From NCBI RefSeq assembly GCF_017742235.1, contig NZ_JAGHKQ010000004.1:124001-188000 (forward strand): a stretch of DNA of 64,000 nucleotides, written 5' to 3'. The notes beneath the pieces are model-generated. The model was not told where the DNA came from and searched no databases. It saw only the letters and a program-made list of their open reading frames with translations. The stretch is from Bacillus sp. 165. Lineage in GTDB: Bacteria; Bacillota; Bacilli; Bacillales; Bacillaceae_G. The translations under genes were made by a program, and so were the position numbers. Below, piece by piece: positions 17,575 through 27,730 of the stretch. Numbering within the stretch: the stretch's first letter is position 1; each line of letters begins with the position of its first letter.

Positions 17575-18948
17575 ATGGAAAAGCAATATTTAACCGTCAC
17601 AGCTCTGACACGGTATATAAAGGCAAAAATAGATCGGGATCCTCATTTGCAAGCGGTCTGGTTAAAAGGAGAAATTTCAAACTTTAAATATCACAGCCGA
17701 GGTCATATGTATTTCACCTTAAAGGATGAAAATGCAAGGATTTCTGCTGTGATGTTTTCTAATCAGAACCGAAATATTGCTTTTCAGCCGGAAGATGGTA
17801 TGAAGGTACTTGTGAAAGGAAAGGTGTCGGTGTTTGAGGCGAACGGCACTTACCAAATATATGTAAATGAGATGCAGCCAGATGGAATCGGAAATTTATA
17901 CTTAGCGTATGAACAACTTAAAACTCGCCTGCATGAGGAAGGATTGTTTTCGGAACGCTATAAGCAGCGTGTTCCTGTCTATCCAAAAACAATCGGTGTC
18001 GTTACATCTCCCACAGGTGCAGCCGTACGCGACATTTTGACCACGTTAAAACGACGATATCCTATTGCACATATTGTTGTTTTTCCTGCCTTAGTACAAG
18101 GGGAGTTTGCAGCGCCGTCAATTGTAAATGCAATAGAAACCGCAAATAAAATGAATAGGATTGATGTCTTAATTGTTGGCCGAGGTGGCGGATCTATTGA
18201 GGAGCTATGGGCGTTTAATGAGGAGATGGTTGCACGTGCTATTTTTTCAAGTAAGGTGCCAGTTATTTCAGCAGTGGGGCATGAAACCGATTTTACTATT
18301 GCTGATTTTGTTGCTGATATGCGGGCGCCAACACCTACAGCTGCAGCTGAGTTAGCCGTTCCAAATATAGTGGATGTGCAGGAAAAAGTGATACAGAGAA
18401 CAATTCGTCTGCAAAGGCGAATGAATGAACAGCTGCAAAGAAAGGTGGATAAGCTGACAAATTTGCAAAATGCTTATGCGTTTCGCTATCCGCACCAGCT
18501 TTATAGACAAAAAGAAGAGCAGTTTGATCGTATGTTAGAAGAATTAGTCCGCGCACAACAAAGAGTTATGGAAAACAAACAAAAACAGATAGAACAATTG
18601 ACTTTAAGTTTACACAACCATCATCCGCAGCAAAAAATTGACCATGCAAAGCTGGCATTCAATACATTAGAAAAACAGTTGAAAAAGGAGCTCCATAATG
18701 TATTGCGTGTTAAAGAATTTACCTTTACAAGAGCACTGTCAAAGCTAGAGACTTTAAGTCCCCTCAATGTTATGAAACGAGGCTACAGTGCGGTATATAG
18801 TGAAGAGAAACATATTATCAAAAGCATTCAGCAAGTGGAGATTGGTGACAGAATAAGCGTTCAGTTGCAAGATGGTATGCTAAATTGTAACGTATCAGAA
18901 ATAGAGGAGCGTGACATAAATAATGGTACAGCAGAAAAGGAGCTTTGA
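17575..18948 (+). CDS. xseA: Exodeoxyribonuclease VII large subunit
   Basis: Large subunit of the single-strand-specific DNA exonuclease. The 457-residue protein has an N-terminal OB-fold (about 5-100: [23 protein letters not shown]), the catalytic domain ([57 protein letters not shown]) and a long coiled-coil region (about 270-400) that binds XseB. The ATG at 17575 gives [16 protein letters not shown], matching the B. cereus group protein; the GTG at 17554 overlaps the ribosome site. The 3' end overlaps xseB by 26 bases. Confidence 0.96.
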   Translation: MEKQYLTVTALTRYIKAKIDRDPHLQAVWLKGEISNFKYHSRGHMYFTLKDENARISAVMFSNQNRNIAFQPEDGMKVLVKGKVSVFEANGTYQIYVNEMQPDGIGNLYLAYEQLKTRLHEEGLFSERYKQRVPVYPKTIGVVTSPTGAAVRDILTTLKRRYPIAHIVVFPALVQGEFAAPSIVNAIETANKMNRIDVLIVGRGGGSIEELWAFNEEMVARAIFSSKVPVISAVGHETDFTIADFVADMRAPTPTAAAELAVPNIVDVQEKVIQRTIRLQRRMNEQLQRKVDKLTNLQNAYAFRYPHQLYRQKEEQFDRMLEELVRAQQRVMENKQKQIEQLTLSLHNHHPQQKIDHAKLAFNTLEKQLKKELHNVLRVKEFTFTRALSKLETLSPLNVMKRGYSAVYSEEKHIIKSIQQVEIGDRISVQLQDGMLNCNVSEIEERDINNGTAEKEL

Positions 18949-19153
18949 GGAAGCTATTGCGCAGTTAGAGGAAATTGTAACCAAGCTGGAACAAGGTGAT
19001 GTTCCGCTTGAAGATGCCATTTCTTATTTCAAAGAAGGGATGGAGCTCTCAAAAATTTGTCATGAGAAGTTACAAAATGTTGAAAAACAGATGACCGTTA
19101 TTTTAGGAGAAAATGGGGAGTTGCGTCCGTTTTCTATCGGGGGAGAGGAATAA
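18923..19153 (+). CDS. xseB: Exodeoxyribonuclease VII small subunit
   Basis: A 76-residue helical protein, [36 protein letters not shown] being the family core; several copies bind each XseA. The ATG lies inside the last codons of xseA, with GAGGAGCGTG about 13 bases upstream, so the two are likely translationally coupled. Confidence 0.95.
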   Translation: MVQQKRSFEEAIAQLEEIVTKLEQGDVPLEDAISYFKEGMELSKICHEKLQNVEKQMTVILGENGELRPFSIGGEE

Positions 19154-19155
19154 TT

Positions 19156-20049
19156 GTGTCGAGCGTAACGTTTCAGGCTTTTAGTAAAGAGAGTAAAAAG
19201 CTGGTTGATGAAAAAGTGTTAGAATATACAGCGAGGCTGGAATGTCCTTCTGTTATACGGGAGGCAATGATGTATTCCCTAGAAGCAGGCGGAAAACGCA
19301 TTCGCCCAATGTTATTGTTTGCAACGCTACATGCATTCCGTAAAACGAAAGACATTGGTCTTCCTATAGCTTGTGCACTGGAAATGATCCATACATACTC
19401 TCTTATTCATGATGATTTACCATCTATGGATAATGATGATTTACGGCGAGGAAAACCGACGAATCATAAGGTTTTTGGAGAAGCGATGGCCATCCTTGCT
19501 GGCGATGGGCTTTTGACTTATGCTTTTCAAATTATTGCAGAGGCGCGTCATGAGTCCGTTACGGACAGTATGAAGCTGCGTCTTGTAAGAGAGCTTGCAA
19601 AAGCAGCAGGGCCAGAGGGAATGGTAGCTGGGCAGGTAGCAGATATGGAAGCAGAAGGAAAAAAGCTATCCCTGGCTGAATTGGAATACATACATAAAAA
19701 TAAAACGGGGCGATTGCTAGAATATTCGGTTCTAGCTGGTGCGATTTTAGCCAATGCCACAGAAGAACAACTATGCGCTCTTATGCAATTTGCTGCGTAC
19801 CTTGGCCTTGCTTTTCAAATTCAAGACGACATTCTGGATATAGAAGGAACAGAAGAGCTGATTGGAAAGCCAGTTGGAAGTGATATACAAAATGAGAAAA
19901 GTACGTATACGACCTTGTTTACAGCACAAGAAGCAAAGGGAATTTTAAATGAAACCATTCAAAAAGCTCAACAGGCAATTATTCCTCTTGGTTTACAGAA
20001 CGAATATTTACTTGCTATTTGTGACTTGGTGGCAAAACGCAATCATTAA
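19156..20049 (+). CDS. ispA: Geranyl/farnesyl diphosphate synthase
   Basis: Condenses isopentenyl and dimethylallyl diphosphates to farnesyl diphosphate for isoprenoids. The 297-residue protein has both aspartate-rich motifs, DDLPSMD (about residues 85-91) and DDILD (about 223-227), plus GGKRIRPMLL. It starts at a GTG right after xseB with a GGGGGAGAGGAA ribosome site. Position next to dxs matches B. subtilis (yqiD), but here a 530-base gap with a terminator separates the two genes. Confidence 0.96.
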   Translation: MSSVTFQAFSKESKKLVDEKVLEYTARLECPSVIREAMMYSLEAGGKRIRPMLLFATLHAFRKTKDIGLPIACALEMIHTYSLIHDDLPSMDNDDLRRGKPTNHKVFGEAMAILAGDGLLTYAFQIIAEARHESVTDSMKLRLVRELAKAAGPEGMVAGQVADMEAEGKKLSLAELEYIHKNKTGRLLEYSVLAGAILANATEEQLCALMQFAAYLGLAFQIQDDILDIEGTEELIGKPVGSDIQNEKSTYTTLFTAQEAKGILNETIQKAQQAIIPLGLQNEYLLAICDLVAKRNH

Positions 20050-20164
20050 TATATAGTAAGGATACAGCCGCTTTGTATTTATTATGTGAAAAGCCGCCTT
20101 TGTTGAGTAAATACAATTTTTATGATATAAATATTTTACAAAGGTTTGTTTAAGCGAGACTGAT

Positions 20165-20198
20165 GCCGTTATCACTTGTGTGTTAGCGGCTCTTTTTT
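20165..20198 (+). terminator. Terminator after ispA
   Basis: GCCGTTATCAC pairs with GTGTTAGCGGC (one mismatch, one G-U) and is followed by TCTTTTTT. It lies 115 bases after the ispA stop. Confidence 0.75.
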
Positions 20199-20389
20199 CA
20201 TCACGTAAGCCGACAAAGACTCCTGGATACGTGGAAGCAGGCAAGGTGAGAAAATGGAAAACTTCAGCAGATAAAAAGCACACCTTATGGTAATGACAGC
20301 GCTTTAACAAAAATAGGAGTATAAACGAACATGGTGCATAAAATATATACTACTATATTTAGGAAATATTCATTATAATAATTCAAGAG

Positions 20390-20588
20390 AAAATGGAGGT
20401 CCACTTCTGCATACATGAGGGCTTCGCCTTCAGCTTTAGAGAAGTGAACTGTTAGATATGCACTATCTGTAACATCCTATTTGATTTAGTTATGCACTTC
20501 GGGGGAATAAACTCCTTGATTAAAGAAGGTTCGCTGTATTCCGCCATGAAGACCTGCATTGATTACGAAATGAAAGTGAGTGATCCAT
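20390..20588 (+). promoter_or_regulatory. Structured leader of dxs
   Basis: Less AT-rich than the stretch before it. Domain 1: GTCCACTTCT (20399-20408) with AGAAGTGAAC (20440-20449), nine of ten pairs, enclosing the hairpin GAGGGC-TTC-GCCTTC (20417-20431). Domain 2: CTTC (20497-20500) and GGAATA (20504-20509) with TATTCC (20537-20542) and GAAG (20548-20551). A 38-codon frame (20492-20608) runs through domain 2 into dxs. It shows no TPP riboswitch consensus. Confidence 0.45.
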
Positions 20589-22481
20589 ATGGATCTTACG
20601 GAAATTAAGAATCCTGACTTTTTGAAAAAAATGTCCATTGAAGAATTGAATGAGCTCAGTGCACAGATTCGTACATTTCTTATTGAAGAGCTTTCTAGCA
20701 CCGGTGGCCATATTGCTCCGAATTTAGGTGTCGTAGAACTGACCATTGCTCTTCATAAAGTGTTCAACAGCCCGAAAGATAAATTTTTATGGGATGTCGG
20801 ACATCAATCGTATGTACATAAAATTTTAACAGGGCGTGCAAAAGATTTTGGTACTTTGCGTCAATATAAAGGGTTATGCGGGTTTCCGAAGCGATGTGAA
20901 AGTGAGCATGATGTATGGGAAACTGGTCATAGTTCTACGTCTTTGTCTGCTGCTATGGGGATGGCCATTGCGCGTGATTTAAAAAAGACGAAGGAGTATG
21001 TCATACCTATTATTGGAGACGGTGCTTTGACCGGAGGGATGGCATTAGAAGCATTAAACCACATCGGTCATGAAAAAACAGATATGATTGTTATTTTGAA
21101 TGATAATGAAATGTCCATTGCTCCTAACGTGGGGGCCCTTCATAATGTCCTTGGAAGATTGCGCACCGCGGGAAAATATCAGTGGGTAAAAGATGAACTC
21201 GAGTACTTGCTCAAGAAAATCCCAGCTGTTGGAGGAAAACTAGCGGCCACTGCTGAAAAGCTAAAAGACAGCTTGAAATATATGTTGATGTCCGGGGTAT
21301 TTTTTGAAGAGCTTGGATTTACATATTTAGGGCCTGTAGATGGTCATAATTATGAGGATTTATTAGAAAACTTACACTATGCTAAAAAAACAAAGGGTCC
21401 AGTCCTTATTCATGTTATTACAAAAAAAGGAAAAGGATACAAACCTGCAGAAAGCGATATTATTGGTGAGTGGCATGGTACTGGTCCATACAAAATCGAG
21501 TCTGGTGACTTTGTTAAACCGGAAAAGGCACCGCCTGCATGGAGTAAAGTTGTTAGTGAAACAGTTCGTAAACTAGCGAAAACAGACCCTCGTATTGTAG
21601 CTGTCACACCTGCAATGCCAGTAGGATCGAAATTAGAAAATTTTGCTAAAGAATTTCCTGATCGAATGTTTGATGTAGGAATTGCGGAGCAGCATGCGAC
21701 AACGATGGCGGCTGGTTTAGCTACGCAAGGAATGAAACCGTTCTTGGCTATTTATTCAACATTTCTGCAACGTGCATATGACCAAGTTGTTCATGATGTA
21801 TGCCGTCAGAATCTAAATGTATTTTTTGGTATTGACCGCTCGGGATTGGTGGGAGCGGATGGAGAAACACATCAAGGAGTGTTTGATATAGCGTTTTTAC
21901 GTCATGTTCCAAATCTTGTAATAATGATGCCGAAAGATGAAAACGAAGGTCAGCATATGGTATGTACAGCATTGTCTTATGATGAGGGTCCTATTGCTCT
22001 TCGCTATGCACGAGGAAACGGTCTTGGAGTACCGATGGATACTGAACTGAAAAAGATACCGATTGGCACTTGGGAAACTCTTCGCAAGGGTACAGATGCG
22101 GCGATTTTAACATTTGGGACAACAATTGATATGGCGATGAAAGCTGCTGCATCTTTAGAGAAAAAAGGTATTTCTGTTCAAGTAGTTAATGCACGTTTTA
22201 TTAAGCCGATGGATGAAAAATACCTTCATGGATTATTATCAAGAAATATCCCAATTTTAACAATCGAAGAGGCAGTCTTGGCTGGAGGATTTGGGAGTGG
22301 AGTGTTAGAATTTGCCCATGATAAGGGATATCATAATGCGGTCATTGATAGAATGGGGATTCCAGATCGATTTATAGAACATGGAAGTGTTAATAAGTTG
22401 CTTGAAGAAATCGGTATGACGGAAAAAGACGTTGTAGAACGAATTCAATCAATAATTCCAATTAAAGAAAAAAGGGCGTAA
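20589..22481 (+). CDS. dxs: 1-deoxy-D-xylulose-5-phosphate synthase
   Basis: TPP-dependent first enzyme of the MEP isoprenoid pathway: pyruvate plus glyceraldehyde 3-phosphate to DXP. The 630-residue protein has the three transketolase-like domains: [10 protein letters not shown], the TPP/Mg site [15 protein letters not shown] (about residues 144-185), and [18 protein letters not shown] (about 416-433). The ATG at 20589 gives [16 protein letters not shown], aligning with the B. subtilis start; the ribosome site (AAAGTGAG) is weak. Three bases separate it from yqxC. Confidence 0.97.
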   Translation: MDLTEIKNPDFLKKMSIEELNELSAQIRTFLIEELSSTGGHIAPNLGVVELTIALHKVFNSPKDKFLWDVGHQSYVHKILTGRAKDFGTLRQYKGLCGFPKRCESEHDVWETGHSSTSLSAAMGMAIARDLKKTKEYVIPIIGDGALTGGMALEALNHIGHEKTDMIVILNDNEMSIAPNVGALHNVLGRLRTAGKYQWVKDELEYLLKKIPAVGGKLAATAEKLKDSLKYMLMSGVFFEELGFTYLGPVDGHNYEDLLENLHYAKKTKGPVLIHVITKKGKGYKPAESDIIGEWHGTGPYKIESGDFVKPEKAPPAWSKVVSETVRKLAKTDPRIVAVTPAMPVGSKLENFAKEFPDRMFDVGIAEQHATTMAAGLATQGMKPFLAIYSTFLQRAYDQVVHDVCRQNLNVFFGIDRSGLVGADGETHQGVFDIAFLRHVPNLVIMMPKDENEGQHMVCTALSYDEGPIALRYARGNGLGVPMDTELKKIPIGTWETLRKGTDAAILTFGTTIDMAMKAAASLEKKGISVQVVNARFIKPMDEKYLHGLLSRNIPILTIEEAVLAGGFGSGVLEFAHDKGYHNAVIDRMGIPDRFIEHGSVNKLLEEIGMTEKDVVERIQSIIPIKEKRA

Positions 22482-22484
22482 TAT

Positions 22485-23312
22485 ATGAACGGCAAGAAAG
22501 AAAGAGTAGATATATTGTTGGTCGAACGCGGACTGGCAGAAACAAGAGAAAAGGCAAAGCGTGCAATCATGGCCGGGCTGGTTTATGCAAACGAAGAACG
22601 CTTAGATAAGCCTGGAGAAAAGATTGACCGGGAGTCTATGTTAACAGTCAAAGGGCAGATTATGCCATATGTGAGCCGTGGCGGTTTTAAACTGGAAAAG
22701 GCTCTGCAGGAATTTCATATTGATTTACAAGATAAGATTGTACTGGATATAGGAGCCTCTACAGGGGGATTTACAGATTGTGCATTGCAAAATGGAGCAA
22801 AGTTATCATATGCATTGGATGTAGGATACAATCAGCTTGCTTGGAAGCTGCGTCAAGATGAGCGTGTTGTAGTGATGGAGCGTACTAATTTTCGTTACGT
22901 CACTCCAGCAGATTTACAGTATGGTATGCCGCAGTTCGCAAGTATTGATGTGTCGTTTATTTCCCTTAGGCTGATTTTGCCTGTTTTAAAAACATTACTT
23001 GTTCCAAATAGTGATGTAGCAGCTTTAATTAAGCCCCAATTTGAAGCGGGACGAGAGCAAGTTGGGAAAAAGGGAATTGTACGCGATCGGAAAGTGCATG
23101 AGTCGGTTATCGGTACCATTATAGACTTTGCTTTGAAAGAAGGGTTTGATGTACAAGCTCTAACATTTTCTCCAATTACCGGCGGCGATGGAAATATTGA
23201 ATTTCTTGTTCATTTGAAATGGAATGGAGAACGGGAAACTGGTGAAAACTTATGTCAGAAGCAACCGAGTATAATCGTAGAAGAAGCGCATGAAGTATTA
23301 AAATCGCTGTAA
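22485..23312 (+). CDS. yqxC: TlyA family rRNA methyltransferase/hemolysin-like protein YqxC
   Basis: A 275-residue protein with an N-terminal S4 RNA-binding domain (about residues 5-65: RVDILLVERGLAETREKAKRAIMAGLV) and an FtsJ-like Rossmann methyltransferase domain (DKIVLDIGASTGGFTDCALQNGA as SAM motif; DVSFISLRLILPVL; LIKPQFEAGREQVGKKGIV). TlyA homologues 2'-O-methylate ribosomal RNA; the Bacillus protein's target is not known to me. Cotranscribed with dxs. Confidence 0.93.
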   Translation: MNGKKERVDILLVERGLAETREKAKRAIMAGLVYANEERLDKPGEKIDRESMLTVKGQIMPYVSRGGFKLEKALQEFHIDLQDKIVLDIGASTGGFTDCALQNGAKLSYALDVGYNQLAWKLRQDERVVVMERTNFRYVTPADLQYGMPQFASIDVSFISLRLILPVLKTLLVPNSDVAALIKPQFEAGREQVGKKGIVRDRKVHESVIGTIIDFALKEGFDVQALTFSPITGGDGNIEFLVHLKWNGERETGENLCQKQPSIIVEEAHEVLKSL

Positions 23313-23339
23313 AAGAGGAGGAGAATGGGCTCCTCTTTT
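23310..23339 (+). terminator. dxs-yqxC terminator
   Basis: AAAGAGGAG pairs with CTCCTCTTT and is followed by a T run; overlaps the yqxC stop codon. Confidence 0.88.
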
Positions 23340-23581
23340 TTGTTAGCATTGTTCGTAGTATAAATCATAGGAAAAGATGAAGAAATAATGTAAAAAAGTG
23401 AGAAAATGATAACTAGATGCTTGAAAAATAAAACTCTAAAAAACCGACTTGGTTCTCTTAAAAGTACGATTGTTCTACAAAACAAATGTATACAAGGACA
23501 ATGGAATGAGTTAACATTATTATGAAGTAATATCATGTAAAAGTTAAAAATTTTGTGAAGATAGTGGTGAGGTGCATAATT

Positions 23582-24031
23582 ATGAATAAAGGTCAGCGCC
23601 ATATTAAAATTCGGGAAATTATTGCAAATAAAGAAATTGAAACACAAGATGAACTAGTTGATATCTTAAGAGACGAAGGATTTAATGTAACGCAGGCGAC
23701 TGTTTCACGCGATATTAAAGAGCTGCATCTTGTGAAAGTGCCATTGCATGATGGAAGATATAAGTATTCCTTGCCAGCCGACCAACGCTTTAATCCGCTT
23801 CAAAAATTAAAACGAAATCTTGTCGATGCATTTGTAAAGCTCGATATTGCAGGACATATGATTGTTTTAAAAACATTACCAGGAAACGCAAATGCTATTG
23901 GAGCGTTAATAGATCACTTAGATTGGGATGAAATTCTGGGTACGATTTGCGGTGATGATACGGCCTTGATTATCTGCCGTACCCCTGAAGATACTGCAGT
24001 GATTCGTGACAGATTTATCAATATGTTATAA
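23582..24031 (+). CDS. argR: Arginine repressor ArgR/AhrC
   Basis: Hexameric arginine-dependent regulator of arginine synthesis and catabolism. The 149-residue protein has an N-terminal winged helix ([31 protein letters not shown]) and a C-terminal arginine-binding domain ([33 protein letters not shown]). The ATG at 23582, with GGTGAGG upstream, gives exactly the B. subtilis AhrC length. The transporter at 50.8 kb has ARG-box-like sequences and may be a target. Confidence 0.96.
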   Translation: MNKGQRHIKIREIIANKEIETQDELVDILRDEGFNVTQATVSRDIKELHLVKVPLHDGRYKYSLPADQRFNPLQKLKRNLVDAFVKLDIAGHMIVLKTLPGNANAIGALIDHLDWDEILGTICGDDTALIICRTPEDTAVIRDRFINML

Positions 24032-24036
24032 AGCAT

Positions 24037-24133
24037 AAAGCTTTACGTTCATTAGCAGACTGAAAAAGTCTGTTGTTATGTCTTTCTACTGGGTTCAGAA
24101 AGATAAAATGAATGTAAGGCTTTTTATCTTTTA
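24037..24133 (+). terminator. Three-helix terminator-like element after argR
   Basis: A 17-bp closing stem (24037-24053 with 24107-24123, all paired, two G-U) encloses two hairpins: CAGACT/AGTCTG (24056-24061, 24067-24072) and TCTTTCT/AGAAAGA (24081-24087, 24097-24103). TTTATCTTTT follows, so it can end argR transcription. Confidence 0.65.
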
Positions 24134-24193
24134 TAGGTCACGCTTTCTCTTTTTATGCAAATATGATATTGTGATAACGAGGTGAGTGGTGTT

Positions 24194-25933
24194 TTGTTAT
24201 CGGAACTATCTATTAAAAATTTTGCCATAATTGAATCTTTATCCGTTTCGTTTGAAAAAGGCCTTACAGTATTGAGTGGCGAAACAGGAGCCGGAAAATC
24301 GATTATTATTGATGCTATTGGTCTCCTCGTTGGAGGCAGGGGATCATATGAATTTGTTCGATACGGGACAGAAAAAGCAGAAATTGAAGGATTGTTTTAC
24401 ATAGAAGATGTACATCATCCATGCGTTGCAAAAGCAGCCGACCTTGATATTGCTATAGAAGACGGGATGATTATTTTAAAGCGTGACATCAATGCAAATG
24501 GAAAAAGTGTGTGCCGTATTAATGGCAAGCTTGTGACGCTTAGTACGTTAAAAGATATAGGAAAGACGCTTGTAGATATTCATGGACAACATGAGCATCA
24601 AGATTTGATGAATGATGAACGACACTTGTTTATGCTAGATCATTTTGATGTTGCAAACCTAGCGCAGCGAATGGGTGCCTATCAACAGTATTATGTGCAA
24701 TATGAAAAGGCGAAGAAACACTTTAGAAACTTGACGGAAAATGAGCAACAAATGGCTCACCGTCTTGATTTAATACAGTTTCAGTTCGAGGAAATCCGAA
24801 AAGCAGATTTGAAAATCGGCGAAGATCAAAGTCTGATGGAAGAGCGAATGAAAATTTCTAATTTCGAAAAAATTTTTAAAGCACTTGGAGATGCTTACCG
24901 TTCTTTAGGAGGCGAAGGAAGTGGTCTTGATCATATAGGAAATGTCATGCGACAAATTGAAACTATAACTGATATAGATACATCTCTTAAAGATACGTAT
25001 GATACGATCGCCAATAGCTATTATTTGCTTGAAGAGGTATCTTACACTCTGCGCGAGAAGCTGGATGCAATGGAATATGATCCGAAGCGTTTAGAGTATA
25101 TCGAAACTCGTTTAAATGAAATTCGTATATTAAAACGGAAATATGGCAATACTGTGGAGGAAATTTTAGAATATGCTGAAAAAATTCAACAAGAGATACT
25201 GACTATCGAAAATAAAGATGTACATATAGAACAGACCAAAAAACGGCTCAAAGAACTTGAAGGTGTTATTGTCAAAGAAGCGATAGAGTTATCGGCAATG
25301 CGCCGGAAATTGGCGAATCAGCTTACTCATGCTATTCAGCAAGAGTTAAAAGAGCTGTACATGGATAAAACGAAATTTGAAGTCGTTATGACGAAGAAAG
25401 AAGGATCGATAGATGATCCTGTAGTAGAAGGTGTGCCGGTCAAGTTGACAGCGGATGGATTTGATAACGTTGAATTTTATATTTCCACAAACCCTGGAGA
25501 ACCGTTAAAGCCCCTTTCAAAAGTCGCATCTGGAGGAGAGCTTTCCCGTATTATATTAGCGCTTAAGAGTATATTTTCTAAACATCAAGGCGTTACTTCT
25601 GTTATTTTTGATGAAGTAGATACAGGAGTCAGCGGTCGCGTTGCTCAGTCTATTGCGGAAAAGATTTATCGGGTTTCTGTCGATTCGCAAGTATTGTGTA
25701 TTACTCATTTACCGCAGGTTGCTTCTATGGCAGACACACATTTATTTATTCAAAAAGAAATTATAAATGACCGTACTAGTACCTCGGTTAAAGTTTTGAA
25801 TGAAGTTGAAAAAGTAACGGAGATTGCACGAATGATTTCGGGTGTTGAAATTACTGAGGTAACAAATGAACATGCTCGGGAGCTTTTGCAGCAGGCCAAG
25901 CGTATTAAACAAACATCTGAAGCTATCCAATAA
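24194..25933 (+). CDS. recN: DNA repair protein RecN
   Basis: SMC-like ATPase that acts early at double-strand breaks. The 579-residue protein has the N-terminal Walker A GETGAGKS (about residues 30-37), a long coiled coil (about 165-380), then the signature LSKVASGGELSRI, Walker B VIFDEVDTGVSG and ITHLPQVASMAD. The TTG at 24194 is chosen because GAGGTGAG lies seven bases upstream and MLSELSIKNFAIIE matches the family start; the GTG at 24182 is inside the ribosome site. It sits between argR and spoIVB as in B. subtilis. Confidence 0.96.
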   Translation: MLSELSIKNFAIIESLSVSFEKGLTVLSGETGAGKSIIIDAIGLLVGGRGSYEFVRYGTEKAEIEGLFYIEDVHHPCVAKAADLDIAIEDGMIILKRDINANGKSVCRINGKLVTLSTLKDIGKTLVDIHGQHEHQDLMNDERHLFMLDHFDVANLAQRMGAYQQYYVQYEKAKKHFRNLTENEQQMAHRLDLIQFQFEEIRKADLKIGEDQSLMEERMKISNFEKIFKALGDAYRSLGGEGSGLDHIGNVMRQIETITDIDTSLKDTYDTIANSYYLLEEVSYTLREKLDAMEYDPKRLEYIETRLNEIRILKRKYGNTVEEILEYAEKIQQEILTIENKDVHIEQTKKRLKELEGVIVKEAIELSAMRRKLANQLTHAIQQELKELYMDKTKFEVVMTKKEGSIDDPVVEGVPVKLTADGFDNVEFYISTNPGEPLKPLSKVASGGELSRIILALKSIFSKHQGVTSVIFDEVDTGVSGRVAQSIAEKIYRVSVDSQVLCITHLPQVASMADTHLFIQKEIINDRTSTSVKVLNEVEKVTEIARMISGVEITEVTNEHARELLQQAKRIKQTSEAIQ

Positions 25934-25948
25934 AAGGATAGCTTTTTT
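25921..25948 (+). terminator. recN terminator
   Basis: AGCTATCC and GGATAGCT pair with a 7-base loop that holds the recN stop codon; T6 follows. Confidence 0.9.
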
Positions 25949-26042
25949 ATATCTGACGGGTTATAAATGCCATCATTAAAGGAGAAATTAAATGGTGAAG
26001 CCACTCGGCTGAATGTGGGTAGGAGCGAGGAGAGTGAAAGGA

Positions 26043-27347
26043 TTGAAAGTAGATATAATTAGAAGAATTTTTGGTGCATTTCTCCTTGTTTCATTAGTAT
26101 TAATGGGGTTCTGTCAACCCGTCAGAGAATTTTTTTCTATTCCAAATCAAGTTGTATTATTCGAAGGACAACGATCTCAAATATCTTCATCGGCTCCTGT
26201 GTTTAAAGTAACATCCAGTAATCCAGCTGTATTTACAGTTGGTGGAAGCGCTGCAAAAGAAGAAGAGTTATCATTAAGCGCACATGATAGCGGAGAAGCC
26301 GATATGATTTTGCAGTTGGCAGGTTTTCCTATAAAGAAAGTGAATGTTAAAGTGTTGAGGGATTTTAAAGTAATTCCAGGTGGACAGTCCATAGGAGTTA
26401 AATTGAATACAAAAGGTGTTCTAGTTGTAGGTCATCATTTGATTCAAACTGAAAAAGGAAAGCTGTCACCGGGAGAGCTTGCTGGTATTAAAATAGGCGA
26501 TATGATTACTGAAATTAATGGCAAAACGATTGAAAAAATGAGCGATGTTGCTCCTTTTATTCAACATAGCGGAAAAACGGGAGAAGCATTGGATATTGTA
26601 TTGCTGCGAGATTCTAAAACGATTCACACAAAGCTGACTCCTCTTCGAGATAAAAATGAAGAATCATATCGAATTGGTCTATATATTCGTGATTCTGCAG
26701 CCGGTATAGGTACAATGACATTTATACATTCAGAATCGATGAAATACGGTGCTCTTGGTCATGTTATTTCTGATAATGATACAAGAAAGCCGATTCAAGT
26801 GGAAAATGGTCAAATTGTACGTTCTACTGTAACTTCTATTCAAAAAGGAAGTAATGGGGACCCTGGTGAAAAATTAGCACGTTTTTCGCCCGATCATAAA
26901 ATTATCGGTAATATTACTATAAACAGTCCCTTTGGTATCTTTGGTAAATTAAATACTTCTTTGACCAATGGAATTATGGATAAAGAAATGCCAATAGCAT
27001 TATCGAATCAAGTGAAAGAAGGTCCTGCTCAAATTTTGACGGTAATTGATAAAGATAAAGTAGAAGCATTTGATGTAGAAGTTGTAAGCAGCGTACCGCA
27101 AAAATTTCCTGCGACCAAAGGTATGGTTATCAAAATTACTGATAAACGCTTATTGGAAAAAACAGGTGGAATTGTGCAAGGAATGAGCGGAAGTCCGATT
27201 ATTCAAGATGGAAAACTAATTGGGGCAGTTACACATGTTTTCGTGAATGATCCAACCTCAGGATATGGCGTTCATATTGAGTGGATGTTAAATGAAGCTG
27301 GAATCAACATTTATGAAAATTACAACCACAACAAAAAGGCAAGCTGA
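26043..27347 (+). CDS. spoIVB: Sporulation signalling serine protease SpoIVB
   Basis: Forespore-secreted S55 protease that triggers pro-sigma-K processing by cleaving SpoIVFA. The 434-residue protein has an N-terminal membrane/signal segment (about 8-30), a PDZ domain (about 115-205, [23 protein letters not shown] to ALDIVLL) and the catalytic domain with GALGHVISD (His) and [11 protein letters not shown] (Ser). The TTG at 26043 follows GAGGAGAG at a spacing of eight; the GTG at 26034 is a less likely alternative. Between recN and spo0A, as in B. subtilis. Confidence 0.95.
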   Translation: MKVDIIRRIFGAFLLVSLVLMGFCQPVREFFSIPNQVVLFEGQRSQISSSAPVFKVTSSNPAVFTVGGSAAKEEELSLSAHDSGEADMILQLAGFPIKKVNVKVLRDFKVIPGGQSIGVKLNTKGVLVVGHHLIQTEKGKLSPGELAGIKIGDMITEINGKTIEKMSDVAPFIQHSGKTGEALDIVLLRDSKTIHTKLTPLRDKNEESYRIGLYIRDSAAGIGTMTFIHSESMKYGALGHVISDNDTRKPIQVENGQIVRSTVTSIQKGSNGDPGEKLARFSPDHKIIGNITINSPFGIFGKLNTSLTNGIMDKEMPIALSNQVKEGPAQILTVIDKDKVEAFDVEVVSSVPQKFPATKGMVIKITDKRLLEKTGGIVQGMSGSPIIQDGKLIGAVTHVFVNDPTSGYGVHIEWMLNEAGINIYENYNHNKKAS

Positions 27348-27367
27348 CAAAATCGGCTTGCTTTTTT
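27339..27367 (+). terminator. spoIVB terminator
   Basis: GCAAGCTGA pairs with TCGGCTTGC; T7 follows. The spoIVB stop codon lies in the 5' arm. Confidence 0.9.
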
Positions 27368-27530
27368 ATTAATTTTATTTTTTATTTTAAGAATTTTTTA
27401 ATTTTTTAATTAAAATCAAAAGAAATGTTTCTCATGTTGGTTATTTTATTGTAGAATTATGAGTGACTACATATTTTGAGTGTGGTAAAAGGGCATATAA
27501 GTTAGAAAGAAGCGCGTAAAAGAGAATGAA

Positions 27531-27669
27531 TTCGACAAATGAAAAAGAATGAACAGCGAAAACGAAAGAAAATAGTCGAAAATAAAAAATATTACGAGAA
27601 AACCACTGTTTGAAAGGTTTTTTTACTAATTATAGAAAATTTAAAAGGAAAAAGCGAACGATTGTCGAA
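27531..27669 (+). promoter_or_regulatory. spo0A upstream region with three Spo0A-box-like sites
   Basis: TTCGACA (27531-27537, reverse of the 0A box TGTCGAA), AGTCGAA (27574-27580, one mismatch) and TGTCGAA (27663-27669) lie in the 369-base region before spo0A. Between them AAAACC (27599-27604) and GGTTTT (27616-27621) plus T run form a small terminator-like hairpin. spo0A autoregulation through such sites is known in B. subtilis. Exact promoters were not assigned. Confidence 0.65.
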
Positions 27670-27730
27670 AACTTTAGTTAGTAGCTCATTTAGATGAAAA
27701 AAGATGAATCGGTATGGGGGAGGAAGAACT

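Noticed and set aside
20008-20310. 100-codon minus-strand frame downstream of ispA
   Set aside because: No ribosome site, crosses the ispA end and terminator, and no protein-like domain pattern.
20300-20588. TPP riboswitch before dxs (a TPP enzyme)
   Set aside because: The conserved CUGAGA and the second conserved TPP-box sequence are absent.
24134-24193. LexA (SOS) box before recN
   Set aside because: No match to CGAAC-N4-GTTCG on either strand in this stretch.
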